From: Fratercula arctica
Taxonomy: Eukaryota; Chordata; Aves; Charadriiformes; Alcidae
Reading direction: 5' to 3'
Length of the DNA stretch: 64,000 nt
NCBI GenBank assembly: GCA_947846985.1
Contig: CANTUZ010000008.1
Coordinates: forward strand, 43,170,817-43,234,816
Part shown: positions 1 to 11,392 of the stretch, one piece after another
Layout of the letters: the number at the start of each line of letters is the position of its first letter
Position numbering within the stretch: position 1 is the first letter of the stretch
Notes under the pieces: generated by a model
What the model was told of the DNA's origin: nothing
Database searches by the model: none
The model's input: the letters and a program-made list of their open reading frames with translations, nothing else
Translations under genes and position numbers: made by a program

Positions 1-682
1 CAAATCTTTTCTTTGCAATAGTAGACTGGTCCATTATGTTTATTGTCAAGGGAAGCAAGAAGATTTATTTTTTTATATTCAGTTTTAGGACTGTGAGATT
101 AGAAAAAACTTTTATTACTAGGTGGTGTTTTAACACCTCCCTACCAGAATTACGAGAAGATGGTTGACCACTTGCCTGGTCCGGTTTTACATAACCGTAG
201 TGATGAGTTTCACCTCTTCTATCTGGAAACTTGGAATTCCAATGTGGCGGACCTCGGTGTTGAAAGTTTGTGACAGTCTAAAATTTTTCTTTGTGTATCT
301 TTGCATGTGAATTAAACTCTGAAGAATTGAATGCCTAGAAAAAGCATTCAACAGATGATAAAATGTTATTTATTGGGGAAATTAGTGGCTCTATGATGTC
401 AAAGGACATTCCCCCACAAGAGGGAGCTGAGAGTGACAGAGCACCCAATGCCTCTGCTCTCTAGGAAGTTGTTTTTTGTTTTCTCTAATAAGATTGGTAA
501 AGACATAATTTTATGGAAAGTAAGCTGTGTTCTGGTGTACAGAGCCAAAGTATTTTGAAATGGTGATTTCTAACAGAAATCATTTCAGAAAATGCTCCAT
601 TTTCTACTTCAAATATCACTTAAAAACTATACTACTTCTGCTCTTTCTTTCCTCTGCGTCCTCTGTCCACTTCCAAAATAAG
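1..682 (+). other. ACADL: ACADL intron (3' part)
   Basis: This is intronic sequence upstream of the first exon visible. It ends in a long pyrimidine-rich tract (about 640-675) and an AAG acceptor at 680-682. I looked for the preceding ACADL exon, which should encode the stretch before TVQHKL, and did not find it, so it lies upstream of the window. Confidence 0.7.
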
Positions 683-810
683 ACTGTACAGCACAAGTTG
701 GCAGAAATGAAAACGCAGATTTGCGTGGGCCGAGCTTTTATGGACAACTGTTTGCAGCTGCATGTAGATAAACGTCTGGACTCCTCCACAGCCTCTATGG
801 CAAAGTATTG
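683..810 (+). CDS. ACADL: ACADL antepenultimate coding exon
   Basis: The exon encodes TVQHKLAEMKTQICVGRAF, MDNCLQLHVDKRLDSST and ASMAKYW, part of the C-terminal alpha-helical domain of acyl-CoA dehydrogenases. The acceptor follows the pyrimidine tract and AAG at 680-682. The donor is TTG/GTATGT, leaving two bases (TG) of the Trp codon. The exact 5' boundary is inferred from the family alignment; the reading frame is also open upstream of 683, so the frame alone does not fix it. Confidence 0.88.
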
Positions 811-3800
811 GTATGTGGTTAAAGTCATTTGGAAGTGTTACTTGCATGATCTTGACAGGAGTCTAATGATAAAAACATGGAACCGTTCAGATGCAATGAA
901 AAGATAAAATTACTGCCTGATTAATAATAACATTGTCAGCTTCTAGTAGAGACCACTAGGTTTAACTTTAATCATGTAGTCAGCAGAAATCTTAGTTGCA
1001 TTAAAAACCAGTGTTGGCTAAACAGATCAATTTCAAAATAATAGCATACTTTTAAAATAGGCTTCCATTAGTAACAAGATCAAGACTCAGCTTTAGCTTC
1101 AAGTAAAAGTGAGTAATTCAATGGTATTTAGGTAAACATTTACAATTACTGTAGCAAATTGTTGTTGGGTGGGGTTTTTTTTGGGCAGGATGTTTGTTTG
1201 GTTTTTTAGGGGGTGTGTTTGGTTTTTTAGAAGCGCAGGTTTATTTGAAGCCCATATGATACTTTTTAGTTTATGTTATTTAGCAATAGCTGTTTGACCC
1301 AGCCAGTTTTGAAGCTGTCTGGTTTTGGGAAGAAATAGTTGGCTACAGCTGTTGCTGTAACTGAGACTAAATGGTGCTTTCCTTTATTGGCCAGAACTCC
1401 TCCTCCCGCTCCTCGTACTCGGTGGTGTTATCTGTTAACTTAGGCTTAACCAGAGAATGCTGGATGAGTAGAAGCCTCTGAGATGATGGCACATGAATTT
1501 GTATAGTTTTGTTTTGCTTGCAAAGATGGAAGGAAAAAAAAAAAAAGCACATCAGACATGAACAAATAATTTTATGCAAGATGCACAGCTTTACAGATTC
1601 TAGACTTTTAAAAATAAGTGTAGAGGAAATGAGCAGAGAATACTAAGGGAATCCAGAGAAAAAAATTACAGTGAAAGGAAGGCTTTTGATTGAGTGCTAT
1701 TCCTGACACTGATTACGTAGAAGTACGAGGTATATGAGCAGAGGCATTCGGTTCTGAGGAGGAAACAACTAGTGCCAGCTCAGACTGACTTCCTCAACAC
1801 ATGTCCCAAAGCGAGGCATTTGAAACTCCCCCACCCTCCCACAGTTTAGCATCACAATTTGTTGTGGATTTCCCCTTTCCCTAGTGGAGTCCCAGTGACT
1901 CCCTTCCATAAAACTATCTTGAATAGTCTAGAAAATGCTTCAGTATAGAATTGCTTTATTCCTTAATGTTTCAGGAGACTGTCTTCAGTTAATTTTGCTT
2001 CAAACCTTCTGTATAGTCGATGATTTGAGTTAGAGCTTTGAAGGATTTTAAAACAGTTTGTGCATCTTTCTCCTGATATCTGATGAAAGGTCTGTAGATT
2101 TTATTTTTGTGGTGACAGGTTGTATTATATACTTAAATCAATTTGAAAATATATTTAGGAAAGACAGTTGCAGTAACTTGCCACTGCAGACTTAAAGTTG
2201 GTATAGCAAACCATAAGGATTTAACTGGATGAGGGGATTATTTGGAGAAATGGAGAGGGGTGGTTTGGGGAAAAGGACTCTTACGTTCCTCCATGAGAAG
2301 CAATTGACTTGAATCATCACTTTCTTTCCTTCTGTTACCACTCTGAATGTTGGATGCTTAGAAGGTGGGTTTTTTTCCATGTCTTTTAACTTTAGCTTGA
2401 ACTTCTAGTGCAGTTAAAATCTTATTTGGCAGTTAAATCCATATTTTCCAGTGAGCAATCCTGCTTAAGAATTACAGTATTTCTTTAGTATTGAGAACTA
2501 TAAAATCTCTTGAGGGAAATAAATTATCCCCAGGTGATGGTTATACTCAAAGAGCATCCTGGTGTGTTGCTGGGGGCGGGGGGGGAAGCGAAGCCTGTGA
2601 TGCTGTTAATTTTTGACAAGGCTGAGGGATTTGGTAAGAAAAGAGTCTGTATCAGCCTGCTTTACAAAAGAAATCTCTTGGCCTGTAAGAAAGGTAAACA
2701 GGCTTGTCTGTTTTGAAAACTTTCCTTCTCTGAAAGCTCTTCCATAAGGAGAGCAAAGATTTAATACATTAAATTGAATGGTATTTATTTCTTACCGACC
2801 ATGGAAGAAGAAAAAAATTCCTCAGAATATAAAGTATTTTAAGGGCTAGCATTTACGATCAGTTAGAGAAAGTAAAAGGCTTGGTTATATTTTTGTCTTG
2901 CTAACTTATCTGTATCTCTAGTAATGTTTAACAGCATAACATCTTTCTGAAAACAAATTTATTTTTGGCCATTTAAGGTCTTCTGATCTCCAAAACAGCA
3001 TAGCCACTCAGTGTGTGCAACTGCACGGAGGATGGGGGTACATGTGGGAGTATCCAATTGCAAAGTAAGTGTAACATTTCAGACTTGAACGGTGAAAGAT
3101 TTCCACCAAAGTAAAACGAGGCACTTCCTTTACGTCTCCTTGTCAGTTGTTTTGTGTTAGTTCTGAATTACTGTTCCTTTTCTCATCATGTTTATTGAAA
3201 GGCAGTCTGCTGTACAGAGGTCTGCAGGAAGGCTTTGTTTTGATTCTCCAAATAACTCATAAGCTGTGGAGCAATTATTGTCTGTTATTTCATGAAATAG
3301 AAGTTGCTTTTCTAGAAGAAAATGGTAACTGAAAAAACAAAGAAGCAATATAAAAATAAAAATGAGGGGAGCTAGTTTGAATGTGTAATCTGAAATTAAA
3401 TGCATACATATGAAGGAAAGAAAACATGTTGGTCAGCCTAAATCTTGTGTAATACCACAAGATAACAAATTGCCTAACCAAGAGCATGACTGGCCACATT
3501 CAGCTTTTTTACACCTTTTTAAATGGAAGAGTGAAGAGATTTTTATGTAGAAATTGGAATTTGCCATTCCAAATTTTTTGCCTACTTTGTGAATTTAGGG
3601 ACATTTATGGAGTTCTTTTATGTATTTTCTTGTGTATTATCTGTGAAGACGTGTTTCCTTTTGTGTACATGCCATACTAAGTAGAGTTTTTGGTGCTGCT
3701 TTTATTTAAAAAAAAAAAAAAGAGGGTAATCTGGTAGTAGAAATAGCAAGAACAGGACTGCTATGCAGTTGTCAGAAGCAGGTAAACTAATTTTTTTTAA

Positions 3801-4997
3801 CTGAGTAGGCTTAGATTTTTTTTTTTTAAATTCTAAATACAATAACAGTATTAAATGTTGCTTTAAAAATAACTTTTTCCTGTGTGTTTTAATGGCTGTA
3901 ATTTGCGAGTGTTCTGCACCCTATCTTAGTAAATAGGAAGGCCAGCAAGCCTTGTTGAGGGTGTCCTCGAACCACTGCTTATCTGTGCGTGCGGTAGTTG
4001 TCTGTACAGGGTTTTATTATCCCTGTGGTTCAGCAACATGCGCGTTTCCAGAGAATGCCGCGTTGCTCCGGGGCTGCTCTCTGTATAACGAAGCAGAATT
4101 AAGATGGAAAAAGCACACTGTCATCATCCTGTGTGCCGTCACCGGCTGTGTGCGTACTGGGGCTGGTTCCAGCATGAGGATGGAAGTGGTTTGGCTGCAT
4201 GCGGCTCTTCGGCTGCTGGCCCACGTGGAGCTGGTGTCGGTAGAAGGCTGTAGCCAGCTGATGTGAAACCAGTTGGCACTTTCTTTACCTGCCACGGTGT
4301 TTGAGTCCCACCTTAAAGAAAGAGCTGACAGCACTGTTACCTGTCCTCTTGACAGGATTACCAGGCCAGGGCATTAGAGCAAATTACTGTGATAACTATC
4401 AGTTTGGCTCTGTGGGAGTTGTTTTTTTCACAACAAGGAGGCACCTGGGTCTTGCTGTTCACACAGGCTGTGCTGCGGTGCAGGATGTGTGGTGGGCGAG
4501 CAGGGGCTTCGGTGTCTAGAGCTGAGTTGGTGCTCAGGGGATGTGAGGAAAGGGGGAACAAAAATCGGGGGGGAGAAGGGGAAAAGGTAGGAATCTGGGT
4601 TTTATAGAGCTTAATTTTATTCTGGTTTAATAAGGGGGGATAGTGGAGACTTTACAATGTAAACAAACAAACAAAAAAAACAGGGAAGAGATACTAACCA
4701 AATCGCTAGTTTGGCCCAGTACCTTGGAAAGGTGAAATATTTTTGGTAGTTGAAACCTCTTTGAAAATGTGAACCTCTTCAAAAATGGGAATATCGAGGG
4801 ATCTTCAAAGATAACAGTTGATATATTTTTCTTTTGATTATGTGTCCATTCTGAGGAGTTGTTTTTAATCTTTTTGTGTTTTATTTTTTTTTTTTCTCCT
4901 CAGAGCTTTTGTGGATGCCCGTGTTCAGCCAATCTATGGTGGTACCAATGAAATAATGAAAGAACTTATTGCTAGAGACATTGTCAGTGACAAGTAG
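683..4997 (+). CDS. ACADL: ACADL, long-chain acyl-CoA dehydrogenase (3' part, last three coding exons, spliced)
   Basis: The gene encodes the mitochondrial matrix flavoenzyme that carries out the first, FAD-dependent dehydrogenation of long-chain and branched acyl-CoAs in beta-oxidation, passing electrons to ETF. Exons 683-810, 2978-3064 and 4904-4997 join in frame (128, 87 and 94 bases) to give the C-terminal 102 residues and a TAG stop. The product reads from TVQHKLAEMKTQICVGRAF through LHGGWGYMWEYPIAK to YGGTNEIMKELIARDIVSDK, closely matching vertebrate LCAD as I recall it. The GGT in YGGTNEI is diagnostic: medium-chain dehydrogenase has its catalytic Glu here (YEGT), whereas LCAD has Gly and uses a Glu in an earlier exon, which is upstream of this window. 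The N-terminal transit peptide and most of the enzyme also lie upstream. The gene runs directly into KANSL1L on the same strand, as in mammals. Confidence 0.95.
811..2977 (+). other. ACADL: ACADL intron
   Basis: The intron runs from a GTATGT donor to a TTTAAG acceptor. It is AT-rich, with several T/G-rich stretches (1165-1230), a 13-base A run near 1535 and a G run near 2575-2585. No exon, RNA gene or recognisable transposon was seen. Confidence 0.8.
2978..3064 (+). CDS. ACADL: ACADL penultimate coding exon
   Basis: The first base completes the Trp codon left by the previous exon. It then reads SSDLQNSIATQ and CVQLHGGWGYMWEYPIAK, the highly conserved glycine-rich segment of LCAD that contributes to the FAD and substrate site. 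It ends AA/GTAAGT, a consensus donor. No ORF longer than about 60 residues covers it, so it is visible only by matching the protein family. Confidence 0.93.
3065..4903 (+). other. ACADL: ACADL last intron
   Basis: The intron runs from a GTAAGT donor to a strong T-tract/CTCCTCAG acceptor. Its middle (about 3950-4600) is more GC-rich than the rest and carries overlapping short open frames on both strands that have no recognisable motif. A runs occur near 3710 and T runs near 3818 and 4886. Confidence 0.8.
4904..4997 (+). CDS. ACADL: ACADL terminal coding exon with stop
   Basis: The first base completes a Lys codon. The exon then encodes AFVDARVQPIYGGTNEIMKE and LIARDIVSDK, followed by TAG at 4995-4997. 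This is the C-terminal signature of long-chain acyl-CoA dehydrogenase. The Gly in YGGT, at the position of the catalytic Glu of the medium-chain enzyme, separates LCAD from MCAD. Confidence 0.96.
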
Positions 4998-5169
4998 GGC
5001 AGATGCTTACTCCTTTGGAGAATCTCTCAGAATCCTTTTGTATTAATATATGGCATAAAATCAGACATCAGAATGTAAGTAAAATGAATGTGGTGTATCA
5101 TACTTTTTTAAGTGTCACTTCCTTAAAAGAATAACAACAGTGCGTGCATAGGGAGGATATCTAATATTT

Positions 5170-5175
5170 AATAAA
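5170..5175 (+). terminator. ACADL: Proximal poly(A) signal of ACADL (candidate)
   Basis: This is a canonical AATAAA about 170 bases after the stop codon. The downstream region is less GT-rich than at the distal signal, so it may be a minor site. Confidence 0.45.
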
Positions 5176-5549
5176 CTTTCAATTTAAATATCTTTGGATG
5201 ACACAGTAATTTTCTGGGTTCCAAACATTCTGGTAGCAAAAGGCAATTTTACGTCTGGAACGTTATGGGTAGCTTGGTCTTTCAGACTTGATGCCGCTAT
5301 ATTGAATCCACCCTTCGCTTTTCAGAAATGAGTATCTTCTCTAGGGAAGGCACGTTCTTTACAAATAAGTTAAATGTTAATATACCTTTGAATTTGTATT
5401 TCCCCTTGACAAGTATCACTGCGTCCAGGTGGAACTTGCTGCCACTACTGTGCCCCTGCTCGCTGGGCTGGGGGGGAGCCTACCACTGGCCACTATGTTT
5501 ACATGTAACCCGGAATGCCTTATTTTAATCACTTTGTTCAGATAAACAC

Positions 5550-5555
5550 AATAAA
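5550..5555 (+). terminator. ACADL: Distal poly(A) signal of ACADL
   Basis: The canonical AATAAA is followed within 20-35 bases by a GT-rich downstream element, the standard layout of a vertebrate cleavage and polyadenylation site. It lies only about 400 bases before the GC boxes of the next gene's promoter. Confidence 0.75.
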
Positions 5556-5947
5556 GCATTTCTATGCAATCTAGTGGTTGTCTGTGTTACTTCAAAGCCC
5601 GAGGGAGACCTGGCGTGCTGCCTCTGCTCCCGTGTTCACCCCAGGGCTCTGAGGGGGAGTTTCGGGGAAGGGAACGTGGTGATACTGTTGAGTATTTTCA
5701 GGAATTTCCAAGTTGTTATTCCCGATAAAAATGCTTAAAAATACTTTCTTTTTTTTTTTTTAATCATTTATGCATGCAGGGGCTTCTATCTTCACTCCCC
5801 GGGGCGCGGCACCATGGTGTCCGTCCCCCTTTCGCCTCAGGGCCCCGGCCGCTCCGCGCGCCGCCCTCGCGCCGCGCCCCGCGGAGGCGCGCGCTGGCGG
5901 CAGGAGGGCCGTCCCCGGCCAATGGAGGGGGTCGACCCCGCGCCGAG

Positions 5948-5973
5948 CCCCGCCCCCGGGCGCGGCGGATTGG
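5948..5973 (+). promoter_or_regulatory. KANSL1L: GC box and inverted CCAAT box
   Basis: CCCCGCCCCC (SP/KLF-type) is followed 11 bases later by ATTGG, the reverse of CCAAT (NF-Y type). A direct CCAAT lies just upstream at 5919. The spacing is typical of TATA-less CpG-island promoters with the start site some 50-100 bases downstream. Confidence 0.6.
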
Positions 5974-6019
5974 CCGCGCTCCGCCCCCCTGCGCTGGCCG
6001 GCCCCGCCCCGCCGTGCTG

Positions 6020-6176
6020 CGCTTTAGCTGGGCGCGGACTCTTCAACAGCGGCAGAGGGAGCCGCGCCAGACGCTGCGCCGAGGGGGCTGGAGGCGGCAG
6101 CGCCGCTGTGGAGAAGCCGGCGCGCGAAGGCAAGCGCGGGGCTTCGCGGGGTCACCGGGGACGGGCGGCGGGGCCG
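6020..6176 (+). other. KANSL1L: KANSL1L non-coding exon 1 (approximate)
   Basis: This exon is inferred. The coding exon starting at 12957 opens with a splice acceptor, so a 5' exon must lie upstream, and the CpG island is the only promoter-like region. A good donor (CCG/GTGAGG) at 6177 sits about 150-200 bases after the CCAAT and GC boxes. The start position is a guess. A weaker GC-type donor (AAG/GCAAGC near 6129) is an alternative end. Confidence 0.4.
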
Positions 6177-6272
6177 GTGAGGCGGCGGCGGCGGGGTGGC
6201 GGGGGAGGGAACCGGGGCCGGGCGGCCGTTGGTTCCCGCGGCGGGAGCGGCGGTGGCGCCGCTGAGCGCTGG

Positions 6273-6284
6273 CGCGCATGCGCG
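6273..6284. promoter_or_regulatory. KANSL1L: NRF1 binding site (palindromic)
   Basis: CGCGCATGCGCG contains the full NRF1 consensus YGCGCAYGCGCR as a near-perfect palindrome. NRF1 sites of this quality are common within about 200 bases of start sites in CpG-island genes. Binding is inferred. Confidence 0.6.
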
Positions 6285-6669
6285 AGGAGGAGACGGGGGT
6301 GGGGGCGGGGCAGGGCGTGGGGGGGCCTAACGGTCCGGGTGCGGGGCGGGGCCCGTGGGGCTGAGGCGGGGGCGGTCCGGGCGCGCGGGGCGGGGGGAGC
6401 CGCCGGGCCGCCCCCACCCTGTGTCGCTCCCCTAGGGGTTCTCCCGTCCTTCCCCGCCGCTTTCCGGCGGCCCGGGCCTGGCGTCTGGCCGCGGTGCTGC
6501 CAGGCTGGCCGGGCCCCGCTTTGCCCGGGGGGTCTGCGGGCGCGGGGGGCTCGCGCAGCCCCGCCGGAACGGGTGGGCGGTGTTTGTGCTGCCCCGTTCT
6601 TTTTACTTTGTTTTCAATATTTAGGTCAGCAGATGGGTGGAAAAACTTTAGCCTGCGTTTTCATGTGTG

Positions 6670-6674
<5 letters not shown>

Positions 6675-6701
<27 letters not shown>
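6675..6701 (+). repeat. (TA)13 microsatellite
   Basis: An uninterrupted TA run lies at the 3' edge of the CpG island, in KANSL1L intron 1. It is likely length-polymorphic. Confidence 0.9.
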
Positions 6702-9700
6702 TTTAATTCCCGGGTTAAATCTTCCCTCTGAGAGTCAAGCTGAACAGATTGCCACAGATTCCTTTGCCTTCGAGTGACCCAGACCAAGTTGGCTTCCCAG
6801 ACCACAGACCACTTACTCGTAAAATTGAATGCTTTAGATAAAGTAGATAGTAAAGCTTTGGAGAGCAGCTCGGATCCAGGCGCATCCCTCAGCCTTCCTT
6901 GAGATTTCCTGTGTGGTCTTGAGCAAGTCTTTTAATCCACTCTGTGCATCAGCTCCCTGGTTGCAAAATGCTGAAGCACTTACCAAAATAAAATGTGGCA
7001 GTGACAGAGGTGCTTGATACTCCTCAGCAATCCGAAGCAAAGTAACCTATTTAAAAAAAAATAAATCCCAAGTCTGCTTTTTGTCAAAGCATAGATGTTT
7101 CCTTTTTGTGCTTAATTTAATAAAAAGGAAATATTAAACTGGATAAAGCATGGTTATAACACTAGTAAGTGTACCAACTGAGAAAGCTAGTCTGTGTGCC
7201 TTAGGACTCTCCTTCCTTATTGGTCCGCATTGTGAAATCCTGTAAATGTTTTGGGGCATTTAAATTCCAGTCATCTTACTTAATGTCAAAGAGCTGAATG
7301 GTTCTTGTTTAAGACCAGGTTTTATGGCCCTCTCCTCAAAGACTGAAATTCAAAAAGATAACTGAGATGTTGATATGGACCTTACAATGGATCTAAAAGT
7401 ATTACAGATATTTATATTAGAGACATACGTACAACCTACTTACAGAGGCACCTGTACTACAAAAAGTGTTTAAGTTTAGCATATGTTAAAAATGACTTCA
7501 GGTGATGCACTACAAATATATGACATTATAGACTGAACAGGAATTAGTTGATGGTAGTAAACTTGGAAATGATATATAGTTCTCTGTTCAGAAGCAGTTA
7601 GGAACAAGGAGAAAAACAACCCTGTTCAGAGATTTTAATGAGTCATGGGTTTTATTGTAAATGAATACCAATGAGTTCCACTTGAAGTATGTCCTTTTTG
7701 ATGTTTTTCATGATTAAAACTGTTTGGGTGGTCTGTCTTAAATTCAATTCTCTTACTGTTCAAAGAGAGATCCTTTTTAGGTGTATGTGTGGTTTGTTGT
7801 TTTGTTTTTTTTTTTCAAAGAGGAGGAATTTGTGCTTATATCTTCTGGGGGGTGCAAAATACCGGCATTCACAGTTTTATCTATGTAGTACTGCTTGCGC
7901 AGTGAGTGCTGCTGAAAGCTGAGACTCCCCACATAATCCTGTTTGGTTTTTTCCCCCCCCAGTCTATTAATAGAACAAAACACTAAAATGCTTAAATATT
8001 CTTCATGAGTACGTGGGCTGCTTTCAAACTGAAAAGCTGCCTACTGAGATTTTTTTTTTCCTTAAGGCTAGTCCCAGGTGCGTTAAATATGGACTTCATT
8101 CCTCTTTCTTTCATGCTCCTAACCAGAACGTACCCAGTGGGATCAATATCTCTTTTGCGGTCATTGCTGCAAACTATTCTGTGAGAAAATGCAGATTATG
8201 CTATTGAGCTGTTCTTTCTGTTCTTAGGAATTACTATGATCCTGTAAGTTTTGTGAAAGTTGGGAGAGGTGGGTAAAGTATACCCAGGTGGGTGCCTCTC
8301 GCCAGGTGAGGCTCGGAGCAGGTGGCCAAAGTCAGCTCCTGCGCGTTCAGCTCGGCGGCGGCTCTCGCTCCTGGCAGCACAGCTCAGTGCCACAGCAGTG
8401 CCTGTCTGCCAGAGCACCGCTTTATTTTTGTCCAGCAATTATCAAGAAGGCTTGTTTGAGAGGAGCTAGGGATTACGGGGCAAACAGCACAAAGCTGTAG
8501 GAAACCAAGTTTTGTCAGTTGTGTTGTAGGCAGATCAAGCTTGCTTGTGTAGCTGCTGTCTCTTCTGCAGGTTTTTTCTAAGAGGCCTTAAAGCAGCTCT
8601 TTTCAGTTTTAAATACAGTATTTTTGAACGTTCTTGCTGAGCTCAGTTTTGGGTGTTTCACCAGATGCTGCCTGCTGCCAGCGACTTTGCTTTGCTTTTG
8701 AAATGCCTTCTAGACAAGGAGTAAACATTGGAAGTTTGCTTATCTGTAACACTGTTAATCTATGAATAAACTGTAAACAGCTGTATTCATTTGGAATATT
8801 ATTTGTAGGTCTCTGAATTTGAAAGCAAAAAAAAAAAAAAGTAAATGTAAAAATCTCCCTAACAAGAAAGTTTCGTGTGTTTGGGATGAGGAAAGAGGAC
8901 TCAGTTTACAAGAAGAGAAGGCTGGTACAGAGGAGCCTTACAAACCCTCGCGCAAATTGAGTTCTGTCGCCATTGAAAACGAAAAGATCACAAAAAAAAA
9001 CCCACTAAAAGACACACCAATCCTCCCCCCAAGCAAAAATCCCCCAAAACATTGTCTATAGTGTTGTGTAACAAAAGTGATAGTGTTATGCAAGGGGAGG
9101 AAGAGTCAGAAATTGAAAGGACTATAACCAAAAGCCGGGAAAGGAATGCCACCCTGTGAGCAGGCAGGTTTGTGGTTGGGTTTTGTTGTGTTTATTTTAT
9201 TAGTGCTGCTAATTACCAACACGAAGACAGTAGTTTCAGGATTTAGACAAATGCCATTTAGGGACGCCTGGTAGAGAAGGATATAATGCGGCAATGTCGA
9301 GTAAGGACTAAGAAATAAGCAGAGGTATGGTGGGGTGGGGGGAGAGGAGCTGGTGTCATCGTCATCGGGGGATTAGGGACTCGTACCTTTGGTGAGAGAA
9401 GGGAGCAGGGTGTGGGTGGGTGGGCACTGAGGCTGCGGTAAACTGCAGTCCCCGGCTATACCCTGCTGGGTAATTAAGGCATTAGGGGAGGATAAGCATA
9501 ACTTTAAACATTAGTTGCTGTACTGTGTATGTCTGGTACTTGTTTCTTCCATTCTCTGGTACTTATTTTACGTCAGCTTTTCTTTTTACAATACTTTTTA
9601 GTCTTTCAAGTGGAGTGTGTATTCAGCTGATGAAAAGCAAGCTGTTTGCCAGTTTAGTAGCATTTCAGCTGTTCTGGTTTTGAAACTTCAAGTAGTACAC

Positions 9701-11377
9701 AATGGAAAAAAATCCTTGAAATAGTTTACCTATGACAAAAAAGCTTTTCCCAGAATGAAAATACAGGGCCTTCCTGAATACCATGTGGCAGTACTTGTCT
9801 CCCCTCCCTCTGCACACTTTCCCCCCCCCGCAGAAGATAATAGGTTTTGCTCTGGAAACTCACTTCCAATAAGGGAAGAGTGAAATCATTTTTGCTGCTT
9901 TCTGCCAAAATAAAATGAAATGCGTCAAAATGAAAATTGTACAATTCTTGTGGAGCCGAGTACTTGTACTAAAATTTGTTTATAATTTTTTTGCAGCTGA
10001 TACTTTGTTTTGCTCAGATACCAGTGACTTTTTGTGTGTGCATGTGAACTTCTTGGAGAAATGCCAAGGACTGGAGACTGGGACAGTGCCAGCTTCTGTA
10101 AAGTCTTTTTGATTTCACTGAAATGAGAGGAACACAGCTGAAGTGTCTCACACGACTGTCTTCAGGGCAGAAACATAGTGTGAAGTTTGCAAGTGGCCTG
10201 GGTAAGGGTTAATTGAGCGATTTCTCTCTTCAAAAGCATTTTATTTCTTTTTTTAGCTATATTGTAATTTAAGTGTCTACTGTCAGGAACTCCTGATTAG
10301 TTGCTGGCTTCTTCGTGCTCTTTAGTTTAATGTTTGTGGTTCAATTTGAGGGTACTTTGATTTCTTCCCCTCTTTCCCCTGAAAGAGGGGGGAAAAAAGC
10401 CCTTGAAGGTCAAAAAAACCCCTAAAATAATTTGCTAATGGTATTCATTGCAATTTAGAGAATTTGAAACTGTACCAGAAGGCTATGTAGTATTTGAGGG
10501 AATATGATCACATTAAAACACAGTACTCTGAAAATTTTGTGCTGCTAGTTTTTTGAGTGACCTACCTCTTCGTATGAGATATACTTCTCCAAAATTCTAG
10601 TTTGCTTGAGCAGCAGCTCTGCTGTGTGTGGATATTTCCTGGCTTTCAGGAGTGGCAATCTATGACTGTTAAACCACTCAGGCTAAGGAAGGTATATGGT
10701 AAAGCTGGAACAGTTACAGACTCCTTGCTCAGTGTATGTTGGTACCAGGCTGGCAGCGTTCTTCTGAGAGAGCTTCTTGGAGTTCCCAGGGACCGTTCTG
10801 TCGTGGGGACTCCCTTGAGTTCATAGTAATGCCACAGAGAAAGTGTGGGCTTCAGTTCTCTCCCCCTTATGTTGTAGCCATGCTAAATCACTTTGACTTC
10901 CTATAGTTATGTGCCGTATGCTGAGAGGGGAGGAGGCACAGGTGTCTGAATCCATGCTCCTTTGGATTTAAAAATTCTTGTGCCTGCTAGCTCTTAAAAG
11001 ACTGGAAGGACACAAAGCCACAAGTCAGCCAGATGCTGAGAGCATTGCCAAGTCACCTGAGCCTTTGCAATTTAGGGCTCCAGCTCTCATCAGTGCATTT
11101 CCCTGCCCTTACTGAACTCCTGTCTGCTGGGGAGGACTTTGTGCTGAATTCCTCTATAGCCTGAAGTTACTGGCTCGTTGATAAAGGTTAAAATTCTGGG
11201 GATTTTAATAGTATCATTTAGGATTAGCACTAGGACCACCAAACCTGGTCCCTGTGATGCTGGGTAGGTGATGCACAGAGATGAAAACCTCATGGCTGAA
11301 GTATACGTGGGGCAATGAAAGGTGAATAAAGCATACAGAGAGTGTTAAGGCAGTATTGGAGCATGTGGCTCTTTGTG

Positions 11378-11392
11378 TTTTTTTTTTTTTTT
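11378..11392 (+). repeat. T15 homopolymer
   Basis: A 15-base T run followed by G and TTTT in intron 1. It could be the tail of a minus-strand retro-insertion, but no flanking duplication is evident. Confidence 0.75.

Larger units (their letters stand above)
4998..5575 (+). other. ACADL: ACADL 3' untranslated region
   Basis: The non-coding tail follows the TAG stop. It contains two AATAAA hexamers, at 5170 and 5550. The end is placed about 20 bases after the second hexamer, which is the only one followed promptly by a GT-rich element (TGGTTGTCTGTGTT near 5576-5590). Confidence 0.75.
5780..6600 (+). promoter_or_regulatory. KANSL1L: CpG-island promoter of KANSL1L
   Basis: There is an abrupt change from AT-rich DNA to about 800 bases of very GC-rich, CpG-dense sequence. 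It holds CCAAT at 5919-5923, an inverted CCAAT (ATTGG) at 5969-5973, several GC boxes (CCCCGCCCCC at 5948-5957, TCCGCCCCCC near 5980, and CCCCGCCCC near 6002) and an NRF1 palindrome at 6273-6284. There is no TATA box in the expected place. This is the layout of a broad housekeeping promoter. Its position just 5' of the first KANSL1L exon and 3' of ACADL fits the known gene order. It could also fire on the minus strand. Confidence 0.85.

Noticed and set aside
527..682. Upstream part of the open frame that contains the first ACADL exon
   Set aside because: The residues before TVQHKL do not match LCAD and the region is a pyrimidine tract plus acceptor, so it is intron.
5814..6731. 305-codon open frame (+) through the CpG island, with overlapping frames on both strands
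   Set aside because: Arg/Ala/Gly/Pro-rich composition follows from the high GC content, stop codons being rare. It ends in a TA microsatellite and has no domain.
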